Source: Qipengyuania pelagi (GTDB lineage Bacteria; Pseudomonadota; Alphaproteobacteria; Sphingomonadales; Sphingomonadaceae). From it: 64,000 nt of DNA. Positions 7,268 to 18,517 of this stretch are shown here, in pieces; the first letter of the stretch is position 1; every line of letters begins with the position of its first letter. Under the pieces are notes generated by a model. The model had not been told where the DNA came from, made no database searches, and saw nothing but the letters and a program-made list of their open reading frames with translations. Where the stretch lies: NCBI RefSeq assembly GCF_009827295.1, contig NZ_WTYD01000001.1, positions 558,001 to 622,000 on the forward strand, given 5' to 3'. The position numbers and the translations under genes were made by a program.

Positions 7268-9504
7268 GAGCGAGCCTCCCCGTCCGCAGGCAAGTCCGTC
7301 GGGTTGCCCATACACCCGCTCAGCCGCAGGCGCGGGACCGCATCGGCCTCAAGGGCCTGGCCGCGCCCGGAAAGGGAGGGATTGCTCATGAAATACCGAT
7401 GGCAGTTGAAGCTTTCTGCATCCTCGTCGTCCCCGCTCACAGGTTGCATCCGCTCGTACTGACCGTCGGGATGCAGTTCCCAGCTCTGGTCGATATCGAG
7501 GATATTGGCCAGCATGACCTGGCCAAGGACCTGATCGTGCACGGTCTTGTTGATGATCGGAACCATGACCTCGACCCGCCGGTCGAGATTGCGGCTCATC
7601 GCATCGGCGCTGGTGATATAGACCTTGGCCTGGCGGCTTGGCAGGGCCTTGCCATTCGCAAAGGCCCAGATGCGGCCATGTTCGAGAAAGCGACCGATGA
7701 TCGATTTGACATGGATATTCTCCGAGAGGCCGGGAACGCCCGCCTTCAAGGAGCAGATGCCGCGCACCACCATGCGGATTTCGACGCCCGCCGCGCTCGC
7801 TTCGTAAAGCTTGTCGATCATGCCGCGATTGGTGATCGCGTTGAGTTTAACCCAGATGCCTGATGGTCTGCCAGCACGCGCGGCTTCGATTTCAGCATCG
7901 ATCAGGTCGTACAGTTTTTCGCGAATGCCGCCGGGCGAGATCGCAAGCGCCTCGAGCCGTTCGGGTTCGATATAGCCAGTGACGAAATTGAACAGCCGCG
8001 CCGCATCGCGCCCGAGGGCAGGATCGGCGGTGAAGTAGCTGAGATCGGTGTAAATCTTGGCATTGACGGGGTGATAATTGCCCGTGCCGAAATGACAGTA
8101 GGTCCGGTAGCCGTCTTCCTCGCGGCGGACGACGAGGCTGACCTTGGCGTGGGTCTTCAATTCGGTGAAGCCATAGATCACCTGCACGCCCGCGCGTTCC
8201 AGTTCGCTTGCCCAGCGGATATTGCGCTCTTCGTCGAAGCGGGCCTTCAATTCGACGACCGCGGTCACCGCCTTGCCGTTCTGCGCGGCCTCGACCAGCG
8301 CGGCGATCACCGGCGACTGGTCGCCTGCGCGATAGAGCGTCTGCTTTATCGAAACGACATTGGGATCGTTCGCCGCCTGGGCCAGGAAATCGACCACCAC
8401 GTCGAAGCTTTCGAAGGGGTGATGGATCACCAGATCTTTTTCGCGAATGGCGGAGAAGCAATCGCCGTCATGTTCTAGGATGCGTTCGGGATAGCGGGGG
8501 CTGAAGGGCGGGAATTTGAGATCGGGGCGCGGTTCGTCGCAGATCGCGTCGAGGTTCCTCAAGCCCAGCATCCCGTCGGTCTTCACGATCATCGCGGCAT
8601 CGACATCGAACTGTTCGCGCAGCAGCGCCTCGGCCTTTTCGTCGCACTCCTCGTCCAGTTCGAGCAGGACCGCACGGCCCCGGCGGCGGCGCTGGATCGC
8701 GGTGCGGAAATAGCGGACGAGATCTTCTGCCTCTTCCTCCACCTCGATATCGCTGTCCCTGAGAACGCGGAAAACCCCGTCGCCCAAAATCTTGAAGCCG
8801 GGGAAGAGCAGGCCGGCAAAGCGCGTCACCAGCTTCTCGATGGCGATATAGACCGCCTTGTCGCCCGGAACGCGCACGAAGCGCGGCGCGCCGCTGGGGA
8901 TCAGCACCATCTCCATCAGATCGGCCTTGCGCTTGCCGCGCTTCAACCGGAAGATCAGGCCGAGGCCCATCGTCTGCACGAAGGGGAAGGGGTGGCTCGG
9001 GTCGATCGCCTGCGGCGTGATCAGCGGCAGGATATCGGTGGTGAAATAGCCTTCCGCCCATGCCATCTGCTCGTCATCGAGCTGGTCGGTCTCGGCGATC
9101 AATATCCCTTCCGCGGCCAGTAACGCGCGCAGGGTCTGGAGGCTGCGCTGCTGGCGTTCCTCGAGTGTCAGCACCTGATCGCGGATGGCGGTCAACTGCT
9201 GGCGGGGGGTGCGCCCGTCGATCGCGTGGGTGTCGATCCCGCGCGTCATCTGCCCTTCGAGGCCGGCGATGCGCACCATGGTGAATTCGTCGAGATTGCT
9301 GGCCGATATCGACAGGAAGCGCAGGCGTTCGAGCAGCGGATAGGCCTCGTTCTCCGATTCCGCGAGCACGCGCCGGTTGAAGCTCAGCCAGGAAAGCTCG
9401 CGATTGGTGTAGCGCTCTGCCGCCTCTTCCAGCGTCACGGGAGTCGCCGACGCGGTGTCGGAGCTATCGACAGGGTCGGGGGCGTTCATTGGTGTGTCGT
9501 CCAT
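7264..9504 (-). CDS. ppk1: Polyphosphate kinase 1
   Basis: This 746-residue PPK1 reversibly polymerises ATP gamma-phosphate into polyphosphate. The four PPK1 domains are recognisable: the N-terminal helical domain (NRELSWLSFNRRVL), the head domain, and two phospholipase D-like catalytic domains carrying SIKQTLYRAG, LKTHAKVSLVVRREEDG (one conserved His) and IIGRFLEHGRIW (the His expected to be autophosphorylated), ending near DRRVEVMVPI. Length is normal for the family (about 690-750). ATG 9504 is preferred; ATG 9489 is possible because the first 20 residues are disordered. It is the first gene of the ppk-ppx pair and is divergent from the LysR gene. Confidence 0.95.
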   Translation of the reverse strand: MDDTPMNAPDPVDSSDTASATPVTLEEAAERYTNRELSWLSFNRRVLAESENEAYPLLERLRFLSISASNLDEFTMVRIAGLEGQMTRGIDTHAIDGRTPRQQLTAIRDQVLTLEERQQRSLQTLRALLAAEGILIAETDQLDDEQMAWAEGYFTTDILPLITPQAIDPSHPFPFVQTMGLGLIFRLKRGKRKADLMEMVLIPSGAPRFVRVPGDKAVYIAIEKLVTRFAGLLFPGFKILGDGVFRVLRDSDIEVEEEAEDLVRYFRTAIQRRRRGRAVLLELDEECDEKAEALLREQFDVDAAMIVKTDGMLGLRNLDAICDEPRPDLKFPPFSPRYPERILEHDGDCFSAIREKDLVIHHPFESFDVVVDFLAQAANDPNVVSIKQTLYRAGDQSPVIAALVEAAQNGKAVTAVVELKARFDEERNIRWASELERAGVQVIYGFTELKTHAKVSLVVRREEDGYRTYCHFGTGNYHPVNAKIYTDLSYFTADPALGRDAARLFNFVTGYIEPERLEALAISPGGIREKLYDLIDAEIEAARAGRPSGIWVKLNAITNRGMIDKLYEASAAGVEIRMVVRGICSLKAGVPGLSENIHVKSIIGRFLEHGRIWAFANGKALPSRQAKVYITSADAMSRNLDRRVEVMVPIINKTVHDQVLGQVMLANILDIDQSWELHPDGQYERMQPVSGDDEDAESFNCHRYFMSNPSLSGRGQALEADAVPRLRLSGCMGNPTDLPADGEARS

Positions 9505-9610
9505 CTGCTCGGCGCTAGGGGCCGGGTGCTACGGAAATGTGGCAGTGCGTCGTCTCTGTCAAATGCCGGATATTGCACCGGGGCGTCGCTCTGCCTATTC
9601 GCGAGGAACC

Positions 9611-10408
9611 ATGAAGCGCACCCATCTGCCCCTGAACGCCCTGCGCGTATATGACGCCGCTGCCCGGCACCTCTCCTTCACCCGCGCGGCGGACGAGCTG
9701 GCGGTGACGCCCGCCGCCGTCGGCCAGCAGATCAGGGCGCTGGAGGATCACCTCGGCACGGTCCTGTTCCGCCGCACCAGCAAGGGGCTGGAGCTGACCG
9801 CGGAAGGTGCCGCCGGGCTCGACCCCTTGCGCGAAGGATTCCTGAAGTTCGAGGAAAGCGTCAGCGCGATGCAGGCCGGACAGGCGAGCGACAGCTACAC
9901 CATCGCCGTGCCGCGCGAATTCTACGCCCAGTGGCTCGCGCCGCGATTGGCGGAATTCGGTGCCGACAAGCCGGAAACGCGCTTCACCTTCGTGGCGGAC
10001 GAGCACGCCGACTTCACCGAAGCCAATCTCGATTGCGCGATCCGGCTGGTGGACGGGCCGGGCGATCTCGAGGGCGTGGAACTGGCGCCTGCCGCGCGGA
10101 TGACCGTGGCGCGCGCCGAGGCGCATGGCGGCGCGCCGGAACGCTGGATCGATTGGGGTGTCGCGCTCCCCGAAGGCGAGAGCGCCGCGATCACCGTTTC
10201 GAACGCCGGACAGGCCCTGTCGAGCGCGCTGGCCGGGCTGGGCCGGACGATGCTGCCCGAATTGCTGGTGAAGGACGCGGTCGAGGATGGCCGCCTGGAA
10301 GCGCTCGCCGGGCCGGAACCGGGCCGCAGGGCCTATTGGCTGGTCGCCCCCACGCCGCAATGGCGGACGCGCAAGGTGAAGAGCCTGGTTGAGTTTTTGA
10401 GTGGTTGA
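9611..10408 (+). CDS. LysR-family transcriptional regulator (GcvA-like)
   Basis: This 265-residue regulator has the LysR winged helix at about residues 5-65 (LNALRVYDAAARHLSFTRAA, then TPAAVGQQIRALEDHLG and LFRR). A shortened periplasmic-binding-like effector domain follows to the end. The N-terminal LNALR-F/Y-AAARHLSFT pattern is typical of the GcvA/AmpR subgroup. The ATG at 9611 is preceded by GAGG 5 nt upstream. LysR proteins usually control a divergent neighbour, which here is ppk1-ppx 106 bp away, so control of polyphosphate genes is conceivable but not shown. Its length is at the short end (usual about 290-300). Confidence 0.88.
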   Translation: MKRTHLPLNALRVYDAAARHLSFTRAADELAVTPAAVGQQIRALEDHLGTVLFRRTSKGLELTAEGAAGLDPLREGFLKFEESVSAMQAGQASDSYTIAVPREFYAQWLAPRLAEFGADKPETRFTFVADEHADFTEANLDCAIRLVDGPGDLEGVELAPAARMTVARAEAHGGAPERWIDWGVALPEGESAAITVSNAGQALSSALAGLGRTMLPELLVKDAVEDGRLEALAGPEPGRRAYWLVAPTPQWRTRKVKSLVEFLSG

Positions 10409-10449
10409 GTAGTCTGGCCTGAGAGGCTTGGCTTGGGTTTGGGCGGGAG

Positions 10450-10690
10450 TTTTTTGTTTTTCGAACCGGCCTCCGCCGGTTCGTCCTTGGTGCTGTTCCC
10501 TCCGCTTCGCTCCGGGGCACCTGCGGGGCGCGCCGTGCGCTTGCGGGCCTACGGCCCGAGCTCCGCCACCAAGCCTATAGGCCGGGAATGGTCCGGTCGG
10601 CGACCAGCCGACCGCAAGGCCGACCGGCCGCCCGCAGCGCCGCTAGGCACGAGGACATCGCGCGCCGGATGGCGTGCGGAAAACAAAAAA
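10450..10690. repeat. 241-bp palindromic intergenic element with T/A-rich terminal inverted repeat
   Basis: The ends form an inverted repeat: TTTTTTGTTTTTC at 10450-10462 and GGAAAACAAAAAA at 10678-10690 (12 of 13 positions complementary). Inside are three hairpins: CGAACCGGC/GCCGGTTCG (10462-10483), CGGGCC/GGCCCG (10544-10558) and CGGTCGGC/GCCGACCG (10594-10614), plus the palindrome GCCTATAGGC (10573-10582). No convincing reading frame is present; the open frames across it are Arg/Pro-rich and lack ribosome binding sites. It lies between the LysR gene and the str promoter. A dispersed repeat of the genome or a structured RNA are the two likely explanations. Confidence 0.6.
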
Positions 10691-10735
10691 CCTCAACGCT
10701 CGCTCTTGGCGCCCGAGCTCTCGTATGCGTTACCC

Positions 10736-10764
10736 TTGACCCAACCCTCATCCCCCGCTAAGCG
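10736..10764 (+). promoter_or_regulatory. Putative promoter of the str operon (rpsL-rpsG-fusA)
   Basis: TTGACC (10736-10741), a 17-nt spacer and TAAGCG (10759-10764) form a sigma70-type promoter. It is followed by a GC-rich discriminator (CGCCTCC), as expected for stringently controlled ribosomal promoters. The implied leader before rpsL is about 460 nt and holds two REP-type hairpins. Nothing else is seen between 10765 and 11229. Confidence 0.55.
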
Positions 10765-10891
10765 CGCCTCCATCCGGTGTGGGACTCGTCCAACGCCGGT
10801 CAGATAGAGCTGAACATTGCCGGTCATGTCCCGGGGGCCAGTCGCCAGGTGCGGCGTGGCTCTTTTCTATTGGGTTCCAGACCTCGACGCG

Positions 10892-10913
10892 ATCCCGGTT
10901 TTGCCGGGTGACG
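10892..10913. repeat. REP-like hairpin in the rpsL leader
   Basis: CCCGG (10894-10898) and CCGGG (10904-10908) form a short stem, followed by TGACGA. This is the same tail that flanks the other extragenic palindromes in this window. It is a degenerate copy. Confidence 0.45.
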
Positions 10914-11025
10914 ACGGGGAGGGGCTCGGGGCAGCCGTCAGAGTAACCCGGTGGCCGTGTGGGCCGGGGGTGGAGCGTTTCAGGCTCGTGCGCAGATCGT
11001 CCGTTCGGCGGATGGTCTTGGTTCG

Positions 11026-11053
11026 CTGGACCCCGGATCAAGTCCGGGGTGAC
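11026..11053. repeat. REP-type extragenic palindrome upstream of rpsL
   Basis: ACCCCGGA (11030-11037) and TCCGGGGT (11043-11050) form a perfect 8-bp stem with loop TCAAG, followed by GACG. Hairpins of the form GGACCCCGGATCAAGTCCGGGG are widespread dispersed repeats in sphingomonads and other alphaproteobacteria (general knowledge). Confidence 0.75.
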
Positions 11054-11229
11054 GGTGAAGGGCACGAACCCGATACAATCCGACCCCGTCCGCTAGTTGT
11101 CACCAGCCCGCGATGGGTATGGGAGCCGGTTTTGGCGCTTCGCGCCGTCGTTCGACTCCCGCCCGGAAGGGGCGCCCCGGGCGCACAGATGCGCGCGCTC
11201 GGATCATCAGGTGAAGAGAAAGAACTCAC

Positions 11230-11601
<372 letters not shown>

Positions 11602-11624
11602 GGAGCGCCGGCTCCTCCGGCATC

Positions 11625-11652
11625 CGTCATCCCCGCGCAGGTGGGGATCAAG
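11625..11652. repeat. REP-type palindrome inside the str operon (first of two)
   Basis: CGTCATCCCC, a GCGCAGGT centre and GGGGATCAAG make an imperfect hairpin in the 161-nt rpsL-rpsG gap. It has the CGTCA edge common to the other REPs here. Confidence 0.7.
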
Positions 11653-11700
11653 GGCGGGGCGGGAGGGGCGGTCAAGGTTTCAAGCGCAGTCTGCGCCTCG

Positions 11701-11730
11701 CTGGATTCCCGCTTTTGCGGGAATGACGAG
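11701..11730. repeat. REP-type palindrome inside the str operon (second of two)
   Basis: ATTCCCGC (11705-11712), TTTT loop and GCGGGAAT (11717-11724) form a perfect 8-bp hairpin followed by GACGAG. It faces the first copy (CGTCA...TGACG edges), so the two form an inverted doublet within the rpsL-rpsG message. Confidence 0.75.
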
Positions 11731-11762
11731 AGCAGCAAGCGCCAAGAGAAGGAATTCGTGCC

Positions 11763-12233
11763 ATGTCACGTCGTCGTCGTCCCGAAAAGCGGGAAATCCT
11801 GCCGGATCCCAAGTTCGGGGATCAGGTCCTGTCGAAGTTCATGAACAACCTCATGCTGGACGGCAAGAAGGCCGTCGCCGAAGGTATCGTCTACACCGCG
11901 CTCGACGTGGTGGAAACGAAGGCCAAGGCCAATCCGGTCGAGCTGTTCCATGCCGCGCTCGACAACATCAAGCCGCAGGTCGAGGTGCGTTCGCGCCGCG
12001 TCGGCGGTGCGACCTATCAGGTCCCGGTCGAGGTGCGTCCCGAGCGTGCCCAGGCTCTCGCCATCCGCTGGCTGATCACCGCCGCGCGCGGTCGCCCGGA
12101 AACCACCATGTCGGCGCGCCTGTCGGGCGAGCTGATGGATGCGGCCAACAATCGCGGCAACGCGGTCAAGAAGCGGGAAGATACCCACCGCATGGCCGAC
12201 GCGAACCGCGCGTTCTCGCACTACCGCTGGTAG
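11763..12233 (+). CDS. rpsG: 30S ribosomal protein S7
   Basis: This 156-residue protein has the standard bacterial length and motifs: [12 protein letters not shown] at the start, [36 protein letters not shown] and [22 protein letters not shown] toward the end. S7 nucleates assembly of the 3' domain of 16S rRNA and contacts the E-site tRNA. In enterobacteria it represses its own operon at the rpsL-rpsG junction. Here that junction carries a REP doublet rather than a recognisable S7 target. The start ATG follows AGAAGGAATTC. Confidence 0.98.
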   Translation: MSRRRRPEKREILPDPKFGDQVLSKFMNNLMLDGKKAVAEGIVYTALDVVETKAKANPVELFHAALDNIKPQVEVRSRRVGGATYQVPVEVRPERAQALAIRWLITAARGRPETTMSARLSGELMDAANNRGNAVKKREDTHRMADANRAFSHYRW

Positions 12234-12355
12234 GGCGTTCGGTTTGAGGGCCGGGGCGCTGCGTCCCGGCCTTCAACCTGTCACATTTGATCCTACATAG
12301 GGGCCAGAGCTTGCTCGTCCCCCGACCACCCTCTCGCTTTCACGAGGAATTCCAC

Positions 12356-14491
<2,136 letters not shown>

Positions 14492-14530
14492 CGGCGAATG
14501 GGGTGAAGGAGAAGCTTGCCTAAGGCGAGC

Positions 14531-14572
14531 GAGACAGCTAGGGGCGGCGCCTGTTTCGGCGGGTGCCGTCTC
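14531..14572 (+). promoter_or_regulatory. Stem-loop in the fusA-tuf spacer
   Basis: GAGAC (14531-14535) pairs with GTCTC (14568-14572). The interior contains CGGCGCC opposite GGCGGGTGCCG. This imperfect hairpin occupies the middle of the 125-nt gap before tuf and has no U-tract, so it is a leader or processing structure rather than a terminator. No clear promoter was found in the gap. Confidence 0.4.
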
Positions 14573-14616
14573 TCTCCCCCGCAGAGATTCAATCTTAGAC
14601 AGAGGTTAAGAGTACA

Positions 14617-15792
14617 ATGGCGAAGGAAAAATTCGAGCGGAACAAGCCGCACTGCAACATCGGCACCATCGGTCACGTCGACCACGGCAAGACCACGCTG
14701 ACCGCTGCGATCACCAAGGTCCAGGGTTCGGCCGTCGATTTCGCGAACATCGACAAGGCCCCCGAAGAGCGTGAGCGTGGTATCACCATCTCGACCGCGC
14801 ACGTGGAATACGAAACCGACGCGCGTCACTATGCGCACGTCGACTGCCCGGGCCACGCCGACTACGTGAAGAACATGATCACCGGTGCCGCCCAGATGGA
14901 CGGCGCGATCCTGGTCGTGAACGCCGCTGACGGCCCCATGCCGCAGACCCGCGAGCACATCCTGCTGGCCCGCCAGGTCGGCGTGCCGCAGCTGGTCGTG
15001 TACCTCAACAAGGTCGACCAGGTCGATGACGAGGAACTGCTCGAGCTGGTCGAACTCGAAGTTCGCGAACTGCTCAGCGAATACGGCTTCGACGGCGACG
15101 AAATCCCCGTCGTCAAGGGTTCGGCTCTGGCCGCTCTCGAAGGCCGTGACGAAGAAATCGGCGAAAAGTCGATCAAGGAGCTGATGGACGCTGTCGACAG
15201 CTACATCCCGCAGCCCGATCGTCCGGTCGACAAGGACTTCCTGATGCCGATCGAAGACGTGTTCTCGATCTCGGGTCGTGGTACGGTCGTCACCGGCCGC
15301 GTCGAAACCGGCGTTGTGAACGTGGGCGACGAAGTCGAAATCATCGGCATCAAGGACACGCAGAAGACCACCGTCACCGGCGTGGAAATGTTCCGCAAGC
15401 TGCTCGATCGCGGTGAAGCCGGCGACAACATCGGCGCCCTGATCCGTGGCGTCGGCCGTGAAGCCGTGGAGCGTGGCCAGGTCCTCGCGAAGCCGGGTTC
15501 GGTTACGCCGCACACCGATTTCAGCGCCGAAGTCTACGTGCTGTCGAAGGACGAAGGTGGCCGTCACACGCCGTTCTTCGCCAACTACCGCCCGCAGTTC
15601 TACTTCCGCACCACCGACGTGACCGGCGAAGTGATCCTTCCCGAAGGCACCGAAATGGTGATGCCGGGCGACAACGTGACCATCTCGGTCAAGCTGATCG
15701 CGCCGATCGCCATGGACGAAGGTCTGCGTTTCGCGATCCGTGAAGGCGGCCGTACCGTCGGCTCGGGCGTCGTGGCGAACATCACGAAGTAA
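14617..15792 (+). CDS. tuf: Translation elongation factor Tu
   Basis: This 391-residue GTPase delivers aminoacyl-tRNA to the ribosome. Motifs: [14 protein letters not shown] (P-loop, residues about 18-31), [13 protein letters not shown] (switch I), [12 protein letters not shown] (switch II), NKVDQVDD and GSALAAL. Domain II and III follow in full. The protein is several residues shorter than most EF-Tu (about 394-397) because the segment between the P-loop helix and switch I is compact ([19 protein letters not shown]). Codon usage is strongly biased, as expected for high expression. A terminator follows, so tuf ends the str transcript and the S10 operon has its own promoter. Confidence 0.98.
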   Translation: MAKEKFERNKPHCNIGTIGHVDHGKTTLTAAITKVQGSAVDFANIDKAPEERERGITISTAHVEYETDARHYAHVDCPGHADYVKNMITGAAQMDGAILVVNAADGPMPQTREHILLARQVGVPQLVVYLNKVDQVDDEELLELVELEVRELLSEYGFDGDEIPVVKGSALAALEGRDEEIGEKSIKELMDAVDSYIPQPDRPVDKDFLMPIEDVFSISGRGTVVTGRVETGVVNVGDEVEIIGIKDTQKTTVTGVEMFRKLLDRGEAGDNIGALIRGVGREAVERGQVLAKPGSVTPHTDFSAEVYVLSKDEGGRHTPFFANYRPQFYFRTTDVTGEVILPEGTEMVMPGDNVTISVKLIAPIAMDEGLRFAIREGGRTVGSGVVANITK

Positions 15793-15842
15793 GCCAGCGA
15801 TCGCGCTTCCCGAAAAGGGGAGTGGCGATAGCCGAAAATGAT

Positions 15843-15879
15843 GGCCCGGCTCTCCGATGGGGAGCCGGGCCTCGTTTTT
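15843..15879 (+). terminator. Rho-independent terminator after tuf
   Basis: A 10-bp stem, GGCCCGGCTC (15843-15852) with GAGCCGGGCC (15862-15871), is followed by TCGTTTTTG. Confidence 0.88.
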
Positions 15880-15968
15880 GTAGAAGCGTGATTCCGGTCC
15901 GCATCCACCCTGTGGCACGGTTCGTCGTGTCCTTGCGCGGAATGCGGAAAAGAGGCGGGATTAGGGGG

Positions 15969-15997
15969 TTGCCAGCTAACCGCCTTCCCCGTATATG
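15969..15997 (+). promoter_or_regulatory. Putative promoter of the S10 operon
   Basis: TTGCCA (15969-15974), 17-nt spacer, TATATG (15992-15997), then CGCGCCTCCAG. The sequence after the -10 nearly repeats that after the str promoter (both GCGCGCCTCCA), giving the same GC-rich discriminator. The predicted leader to rpsJ is about 145 nt. The rest of the 355-bp tuf-rpsJ gap shows no gene. Confidence 0.6.
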
Positions 15998-16147
15998 CGC
16001 GCCTCCAGCGGGGGATTCGTCCCTTGCGACACGAATTTCACGAGGCCGCCCGTTCCGGGAAACCGGGCTAAAGCGAGGCAGGCCTTTGTTTTTGGGATAG
16101 CTCGACCCGTCGGGTGGTCCCTTGGCTCTTTCGCATCGGTATAGGTA

Positions 16148-16459
16148 ATGGAAGCTCAGAACATCCGCATCCGCCTCAAGGCGTTCGACCACCGCGTTCT
16201 CGACCAGGCGACTGGCGAAATCGCAGACACCGCACGTCGCACGGGTGCTCTTATTCGCGGCCCCATTCCCATGCCGACGCGTATCGAGAAGTTCACCGTG
16301 AACCGCGGCCCGCACATCGACAAGAAGTCGCGCGAGCAGTTCGAGGTGCGCACCTACAAGCGGCTGCTCGACATCGTGCAGCCCAACGCCCAGACGGTCG
16401 ACGCGCTGATGAAGCTGGACCTCGCCGCGGGCGTGAACGTCGAAATCAAGCTCGCCTAA
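16148..16459 (+). CDS. rpsJ: 30S ribosomal protein S10 (NusE)
   Basis: This 103-residue protein is typical S10: [52 protein letters not shown] and [13 protein letters not shown]10 is part of the 30S head and, as NusE, links RNA polymerase-bound NusG and NusB in antitermination. It leads the S10 operon. Unlike the tightly packed genes that follow, it is separated from rplC by 249 nt of structured sequence. Confidence 0.98.
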   Translation: MEAQNIRIRLKAFDHRVLDQATGEIADTARRTGALIRGPIPMPTRIEKFTVNRGPHIDKKSREQFEVRTYKRLLDIVQPNAQTVDALMKLDLAAGVNVEIKLA

Positions 16460-16562
16460 GCGAGGGGTTTCCGTCCTGCCGGAAGGACGCTAAGCGCACC
16501 GGACAGTTCAGGGCCCCCGAAGGCCCGTCTCGCCGCAAGGCCAGACAAGACATCGGGATACC

Positions 16563-16642
16563 GCCGGATTTCATCCGGGCCTGCGTCCCCCGTCTCGCTC
16601 TTCCTCTCGGGGAAGGGCAGTTCAGCCCGGACGGGGCGACGC
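16563..16642 (+). promoter_or_regulatory. Structured spacer RNA between rpsJ and rplC
   Basis: GCCGGAT-TTC-ATCCGGG forms a tight hairpin (16563-16579). Just after it, GCGTCCCCCGTC (16583-16594) pairs with GACGGGGCGACGC (16630-16642) with one bulge, enclosing two small hairpins (CTTCC/GGAAG around 16600-16615; GGC/GCC around 16616-16627). A further hairpin (CACCC...GGGTG) lies between here and rplC. No start codon with ribosome binding site is seen in the spacer. It may be a ribosomal-protein autoregulatory site or a processed intercistronic region (inference). Confidence 0.4.
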
Positions 16643-16708
16643 ATCGAAAAACGGGCTGACACGCACCCTCGGATTTCGCCGGGGTGCCTCTGTGAAGGAG
16701 TTTTGACG

Positions 16709-17575
16709 ATGCGCACTGGCGTGATCGCAAAGAAAGTCGGGATGACCCGCCTGTTCCAGGAGGATGGGCGGCACGTTCCCGTGACCGTTCTCGCTCTTGA
16801 GAACTGCCAGGTTACCGCTCACCGCACGGGCGACCGTGACGGCTATTTCGCCGTCCAGCTCGGCGCGGGCGAAGCGAAGCAGAAGAACGTCAACAAGCCG
16901 CAGCGCGAAGCTTTCGCCAAGGCGGATGTCGGCCTGAAGATGAAGGTCGCGGAATTCCGCGTCGAAGGCGAAGACGGGCTGCTGCCCGTCGGCGCGCGCA
17001 TCTCGGCCGAACATTTCATCGCCGGCCAGAAGGTCGACATCACCGGCCACACGCAGGGCAAGGGCTTCGCCGGCGCCATGAAGCGTTGGGGCTTCGGTGG
17101 TCTTCGCGCCACGCACGGCGTCTCGCTCAGCCACCGTTCGCACGGTTCGACGGGTAACCGCCAGGATCCGGGCCGCGTGTTCAAGGGCAAGAAGATGGCC
17201 GGCCACATGGGCGACCGTCAGCGCACCCAGCAGAACCTCGAAATCGTGCGTACCGACGCCGATCGCGGCCTGCTCTTCGTCAAGGGTTCGGTTCCCGGCG
17301 CCAAGAACAGCTGGATGCTCGTCCGCGACGCCGTGAAGGTGAAGCACGAAGACCTCCCGTTCCCGGGCGTGATGTATCGCAACCGCGACGAGTTCGAGCA
17401 TCAGGAAGCCGATGCCGGTCTGGTCGAGAGCGGTGCCGAGCACGAGGTCAACACCCAGGTCTCCGCTGAGCAGCAGGAAGTCCTCGCTGCCGAGCAGGAA
17501 GCCGGTGCTGACACCGAGACCACCACCGATACGTCCGCAGCCGACACCGGCTCGGACGAGAACAAGGAGGGCTGA
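16709..17575 (+). CDS. rplC: 50S ribosomal protein L3 with long acidic C-terminal extension
   Basis: This 288-residue protein matches L3 in residues 1-224: [16 protein letters not shown], the conserved [15 protein letters not shown], and [21 protein letters not shown] leading to the loop that reaches the peptidyl transferase centre. Residues about 225-288 form an added acidic, low-complexity tail rich in Glu, Asp, Ala and Thr, beyond the usual 205-215 residues. ATG 16709 follows GAAGGAG at 8 nt. L3 is one of the first proteins to bind 23S rRNA. The tail is probably disordered and its role is unknown. Confidence 0.97.
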   Translation: MRTGVIAKKVGMTRLFQEDGRHVPVTVLALENCQVTAHRTGDRDGYFAVQLGAGEAKQKNVNKPQREAFAKADVGLKMKVAEFRVEGEDGLLPVGARISAEHFIAGQKVDITGHTQGKGFAGAMKRWGFGGLRATHGVSLSHRSHGSTGNRQDPGRVFKGKKMAGHMGDRQRTQQNLEIVRTDADRGLLFVKGSVPGAKNSWMLVRDAVKVKHEDLPFPGVMYRNRDEFEHQEADAGLVESGAEHEVNTQVSAEQQEVLAAEQEAGADTETTTDTSAADTGSDENKEG

Positions 17576-17579
17576 TCCC

Positions 17580-18203
17580 GTGAAGGTGAAGGTCCAGAAA
17601 ATCGACGGAAAAGCCGCTGGCGACGTCGAGCTCAACGATGAGGTGTTCGGTGTCGAGCCGCGTGCGGATATCCTGCACCGTGTCGTCACCTGGCAGCTCG
17701 AGAACCGCCGCGGCACCGCCCGCCCGACGCGTGAGCGTTCGGACGTGGCGCGCACCGGCAAGAAGTTCGGCGCCCAGAAGGGTTCGGGCGGCGCTCGCCA
17801 CGGCGATCGCGGCGCTCCGATCTTCATTGGCGGCGGCAAGGCCCACGGTGCCCGCAAGCGTGACTTCAACCAGTCGCTGAACAAGAAGGTTCGCGCGCTC
17901 GGTCTGAAGATGGCGTTGTCCAGCAAGGCGAAAGACGGCCTGATCGTCGTCGACAGCCTGGAGCTGAGCGATGCCAAGACCAAGGCGCTGAAGGCCCAGT
18001 TCGACAGCAATGGCTGGAACGGCAAGGTCCTTTTCGTCGACGGTGACACGGTGAACGACGGCTTCAAGAAGGCCGCGCGCAACCTGCCGGGCATCAACGT
18101 CCTCCCGGCGATGGGCGCCAATGTCTACGACATCCTGAAGCACGACACGCTGGTCCTCACCAAGGACGCGGTCGCCAAGCTGGAGGGCCGTTTCAATGGC
18201 TAA
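17580..18203 (+). CDS. rplD: 50S ribosomal protein L4
   Basis: This 207-residue protein starts at GTG 17580, four nt after the rplC stop, the only start giving the normal N-terminus ([18 protein letters not shown]). The central rRNA-binding loop is visible as [20 protein letters not shown] and continues to [16 protein letters not shown]; the globular part ends in [15 protein letters not shown]4 lines the exit tunnel, and in E. coli it represses the S10 operon. Its last codons overlap the rplW start by 8 nt. Confidence 0.97.
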   Translation: MKVKVQKIDGKAAGDVELNDEVFGVEPRADILHRVVTWQLENRRGTARPTRERSDVARTGKKFGAQKGSGGARHGDRGAPIFIGGGKAHGARKRDFNQSLNKKVRALGLKMALSSKAKDGLIVVDSLELSDAKTKALKAQFDSNGWNGKVLFVDGDTVNDGFKKAARNLPGINVLPAMGANVYDILKHDTLVLTKDAVAKLEGRFNG

Positions 18204-18513
18204 GCAGGACATCGATGCACGTCACTACGACGTGATCCTCTCGCCCCACATCACCGAGAAGTCGACCATGGCTTCGGAACACAACGCGGTTGTGTTCAAG
18301 GTGGCGGGCGATGCGACCAAGCCGCAGATCAAGGAAGCGGTCGAAGCGATCTATTCCGGCCAGAAGGCCAAGGTCGTCGCCGTCAACACGATCAACGTGA
18401 AGGGCAAGACCAAGCGCTGGAAGGGCAAGCCCTACAAGCGCAACGACGTGAAGAAGGCGATCGTGACCCTCGCCGAGGGCTCGATGATCGACATCACGGA
18501 AGGTGTGAGCTGA
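18196..18513 (+). CDS. rplW: 50S ribosomal protein L23
   Basis: This 105-residue protein contains the L23 core [20 protein letters not shown] and the basic hairpin [20 protein letters not shown] that reaches 23S rRNA. L23 surrounds the tunnel exit and is the docking site for trigger factor and signal recognition particle. The ATG lies inside the end of rplD (8-nt overlap), so translation is probably coupled. Confidence 0.97.
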   Translation: MAKQDIDARHYDVILSPHITEKSTMASEHNAVVFKVAGDATKPQIKEAVEAIYSGQKAKVVAVNTINVKGKTKRWKGKPYKRNDVKKAIVTLAEGSMIDITEGVS

Positions 18514-18517
18514 TCCC

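Noticed and set aside
10462..10483. The CGAACCGGC hairpin as a terminator for the LysR gene
   Set aside because: The T-run lies before the stem on the + strand, not after it.
10433..10807. A 124-codon frame across the palindromic element before rpsL
   Set aside because: The sequence is Arg/Pro-rich, lies on hairpins and has no ribosome binding site, so it looks non-coding.
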